Shown: positions 62,398-64,000 of the stretch, piece after piece
Numbering within the stretch: position 1 is the stretch's first letter
Layout of the letters: each line of letters starts with the position of its first letter
Assembly (NCBI RefSeq): GCF_029690045.1
Contig: NZ_CP121464.1
Span: 4,650,001-4,714,000 of the forward strand
Direction of reading: 5' to 3'
Length of the DNA stretch: 64,000 nt
Source of the DNA: Janthinobacterium rivuli
Lineage (GTDB): Bacteria > Pseudomonadota > Gammaproteobacteria > Burkholderiales > Burkholderiaceae_D
Notes under the pieces: model-generated
What the model was told of the DNA's origin: nothing
What the model saw: only the letters and a program-made list of their open reading frames with translations
Database searches by the model: none
Translations under genes and position numbers: made by a program

Positions 62398-62482
62398 TGG
62401 TGCCGACGACGAGACTCGAACTCGTACAGCTTGCGCCACTACCCCCTCAAGATAGCGTGTCTACCAATTTCACCACGTCGGC
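62398..62482 (-). tRNA. tRNA-Leu (anticodon GAG)
   Basis: An 85-base class II tRNA read on the minus strand. The acceptor arms GCCGACG and CGTCGGC pair fully, followed by A and an encoded CCA (62400-62398). The anticodon stem CTATC/GGTAG encloses the loop TTGAGGG with anticodon GAG; a long variable arm and the T arm (ACGAG-TTCGAGT-CTCGT) follow. It decodes CUU/CUC leucine codons. Position between secG and nuoA is common in Burkholderiales. Confidence 0.96.
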
Positions 62483-62673
62483 GGTAAGGCCCGTATTCTA
62501 CTCTGCTTTGCCGCTAAAGTTAATGCACAAATGCATCAAAACACAGATAAAAACGATAAATTTTTACATCTTCCAGCGCGTCACGATTTTTTCCTGCCGC
62601 GCTGCTGAAACATTGAGCAATAATCTGCCCGTAATGAGAATTACTCTCGATGAGGTATCGAGCTGAACCAGAA

Positions 62674-63075
62674 TTACTTCGGAATCGCGCCGGCCGGGGT
62701 GCTGGCAACCGGTGCCGCCGCTGCCGGAGCGCTGGCTGCCGGTGCCGCAGGCACCGTCGTCGGGATCGCGCCCGCGCCGGTGACCGGCACTGGCTTGACG
62801 ACTTTATCCATCACGCCGCCGCCGACCGTCGTGGCGCGCTGATTCGCCATCAGCGACAGGGCCAGGGTGGCGCCGAAGAAGATCGCGGCGGCAACGCCCG
62901 TCGATTTCGACATGAAGTTCGACGAACCCGTCGCACCGAACAGGCTGCCCGAGGCGCCCGAACCGAAGGCGGCGCCCATGTCGGCGCCCTTACCGTGCTG
63001 CAACAACACCAGCGCGATAATCGACAATGCCGAAATAACCTGTACTACCACTACCAGATTGAACATCATGTTCAT
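62674..63075 (-). CDS. secG: Preprotein translocase subunit SecG
   Basis: Small subunit of the SecYEG protein-export channel, 133 residues. Two helices (NLVVVVQVISALSIIALVLLQ and GVAAAIFFGATLALSLM) surround the conserved loop HGKGADMGAAFGSGASGSLFGATGSSNFMSKST. The C-terminal 40 residues are an Ala/Pro-rich tail as in many betaproteobacteria. GGAA precedes the ATG at 63075. It follows tpiA by 28 bases. Confidence 0.96.
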   Translation of the reverse strand: MNMMFNLVVVVQVISALSIIALVLLQHGKGADMGAAFGSGASGSLFGATGSSNFMSKSTGVAAAIFFGATLALSLMANQRATTVGGGVMDKVVKPVPVTGAGAIPTTVPAAPAASAPAAAAPVASTPAGAIPK

Positions 63076-63103
63076 TGCAATTCCATTCTTAGTTTAAAGT
63101 AAT

Positions 63104-63853
63104 TCAATCAGCGGCGTGAATAATCGCCAGGAAATCCGCCGCCTTCAATGCTGCTCCACCGATCAGACCGCCATCGATATCCGGCATCGCCATCAATTCT
63201 TTTGCGTTCTCCGGCTTCATGCTGCCGCCGTACAGGATTTGCACGCCGGTCGCTGCTACCGCATTCTTTGCCACCAGCTGGGCGCGCAATACCTGATGCA
63301 CGTCCTGCGCCATTTGCGGCGTGGCCGTCTTGCCCGTGCCGATGGCCCAGACTGGCTCATAGGCCAGCACCAGTTTCGCCACGTCGTCGGCGGAAATCGC
63401 CGCCAGCACGGCGCCCAGTTGCTGCGCCACCACGGCATTGGTCTGGCCCGCTTCGCGCTGCGCCAGGGTTTCGCCGATGCAGACGATAGGCGTGATGCCC
63501 GCCGCCAGCGCCGCAACCGTCTTGGCCGCCACCTGCGCATCGCTCTCGCCATGGTAGGCGCGGCGCTCGGAATGCCCGATCACCACATAGCCGCAGCCAA
63601 AATCCTGCAGCATGGCGGTCGAGATTTCTCCCGTGTAGGCGCCGCTGGCGTGCGCCGAGACATCCTGCGCACCCCAACCAAGGGCCGTGCCTGCCAATTG
63701 CGCCTGGCACTGCGCCAGATACGGCGCAGGCACACAGACGGCGCTGGCGGCGCCAGAGGCAGCCAGGCCAGCAACTATTTCAGACAATAACACCGCGTTC
63801 GAGGTGCGACTGCCGTTCATTTTCCAATTTCCGACGACGAGTTTGCGACGCAT
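63104..63853 (-). CDS. tpiA: Triosephosphate isomerase
   Basis: Glycolytic enzyme interconverting dihydroxyacetone phosphate and glyceraldehyde 3-phosphate, 249 residues. Catalytic residues are Lys11 (GNWKMNG), His94 ([13 protein letters not shown]) and Glu166 ([12 protein letters not shown]); the phosphate loop [12 protein letters not shown] is present. Followed by secG on the same strand. Confidence 0.98.
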   Translation of the reverse strand: MRRKLVVGNWKMNGSRTSNAVLLSEIVAGLAASGAASAVCVPAPYLAQCQAQLAGTALGWGAQDVSAHASGAYTGEISTAMLQDFGCGYVVIGHSERRAYHGESDAQVAAKTVAALAAGITPIVCIGETLAQREAGQTNAVVAQQLGAVLAAISADDVAKLVLAYEPVWAIGTGKTATPQMAQDVHQVLRAQLVAKNAVAATGVQILYGGSMKPENAKELMAMPDIDGGLIGGAALKAADFLAIIHAAD

Positions 63854-63925
63854 AGTAGCCTAAATTCTAATAACCCGTCATTCTAACTCCGGCACCGATG
63901 CCGGTCAAACAGGCAGTGCCCCGTT

Positions 63926-64000
63926 TCAAACAACTTGCAACATGATCTTGCCCACGTGCGTGCTCGCCTCCATCAAGGCATGCGCCTCGTTGGCTTTTTC
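63926..64000 (-). CDS. NAD(P)H quinone oxidoreductase, PIG3-like (partial, C-terminal end only)
   Basis: The right edge holds the last 24 codons of a minus-strand gene, ending with TGA at 63926-63928. The residues ANEAHALMEASTHVGKIML are the typical C-terminus of zinc-independent medium-chain quinone oxidoreductases (QOR/PIG3 family), which commonly precede tpiA in this group. No terminator is visible in the 72 bases before tpiA, so the genes may be co-transcribed. The assignment rests on this short tail. Confidence 0.75.
   Translation of the reverse strand, partial: EKANEAHALMEASTHVGKIMLQVV

Noticed and set aside
61861..62439. A longer, 192-residue NuoA starting at 62439
   Set aside because: The extension would run through a strong terminator and the tRNA-Leu gene; the family N-terminus begins at the GTG codon at 62220.
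1..64000. Prophage, insertion sequences, CRISPR arrays or a defence island
   Set aside because: No transposase, integrase, phage structural gene, regularly spaced repeats or nuclease/helicase defence cluster is visible; composition is uniform.

Overview
This is a 64-kb stretch of GC-rich bacterial chromosome. It looks like a betaproteobacterium of the order Burkholderiales, most likely family Oxalobacteraceae (Janthinobacterium/Duganella-like). The main reason is the block tpiA - secG - tRNA-Leu(GAG) - nuoA to nuoN - DUF2818 - Nudix, with separate nuoC and nuoD genes and a short proteobacterial NuoG, which is the usual Burkholderiales arrangement. A PEP-CTERM protein, a DUF4256 protein, MdtB/MdtC-type efflux pumps and many LysR regulators agree with this. 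The species call is inference from gene order and protein style, not from a search. I see no rRNA, CRISPR array, insertion sequence, integrase or phage gene.

Layout. (1) 1-8640, minus strand: a four-gene tripartite efflux operon, mdtA-mdtB-mdtC plus an outer-membrane factor cut by the left edge. Every junction is an ATGA overlap, and a 32-bp operator-like palindrome lies upstream. (2) 9-20 kb: single genes and small units, namely GNAT acetyltransferases, the SppA protease, a sodium/solute symporter, a YeeE/YedE sulfur transporter, an MFS exporter, DUF3820, a glutaredoxin-fold protein without active-site cysteines, and a divergent Lrp/RhtA-type exporter pair. (3) 19.3-23.5 kb: an RstB/RstA-like two-component system, divergent from three genes for envelope proteins (small beta-barrel, MipA/OmpV, periplasmic protein). 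Four TACA repeats at helical-turn spacing lie between them. (4) 23.5-34.1 kb: accessory metabolism and efflux with local LysR regulators (hydrolase/MFS, MFS, pirin/DoxX), a DUF4256 protein and a PAS-PAS-GGDEF-EAL phosphodiesterase. (5) 34.2-39.9 kb: a PhoX phosphatase behind a textbook double Pho box, ribA behind two hairpins with T-tracts, and a secreted trypsin-like protease translationally coupled to an FHA membrane protein. (6) 40-47.2 kb: a PEP-CTERM protein, MmcQ/YjbR, a TetR-controlled MFS exporter with two matching operators, a PQQ-type sugar dehydrogenase, ispF, ispD, a secreted HExxH protein and a Nudix hydrolase. (7) 47.2-64 kb, minus strand: the complete 14-gene respiratory complex I operon with DUF2818 at its end, preceded by tRNA-Leu, secG, tpiA and the last 24 codons of a quinone oxidoreductase.

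Most of the window is ordinary chromosomal backbone. The parts I consider least explained are the protease/FHA pair, the two-component system with its envelope cassette, the cysteine-less glutaredoxin homologue, the Ala/Ser/Thr insertion in MdtC and the histidine-rich loop in NuoL. Several regulatory sites (Pho boxes, TetR operators, TACA repeats, efflux-operon palindrome) can be read directly from the sequence.
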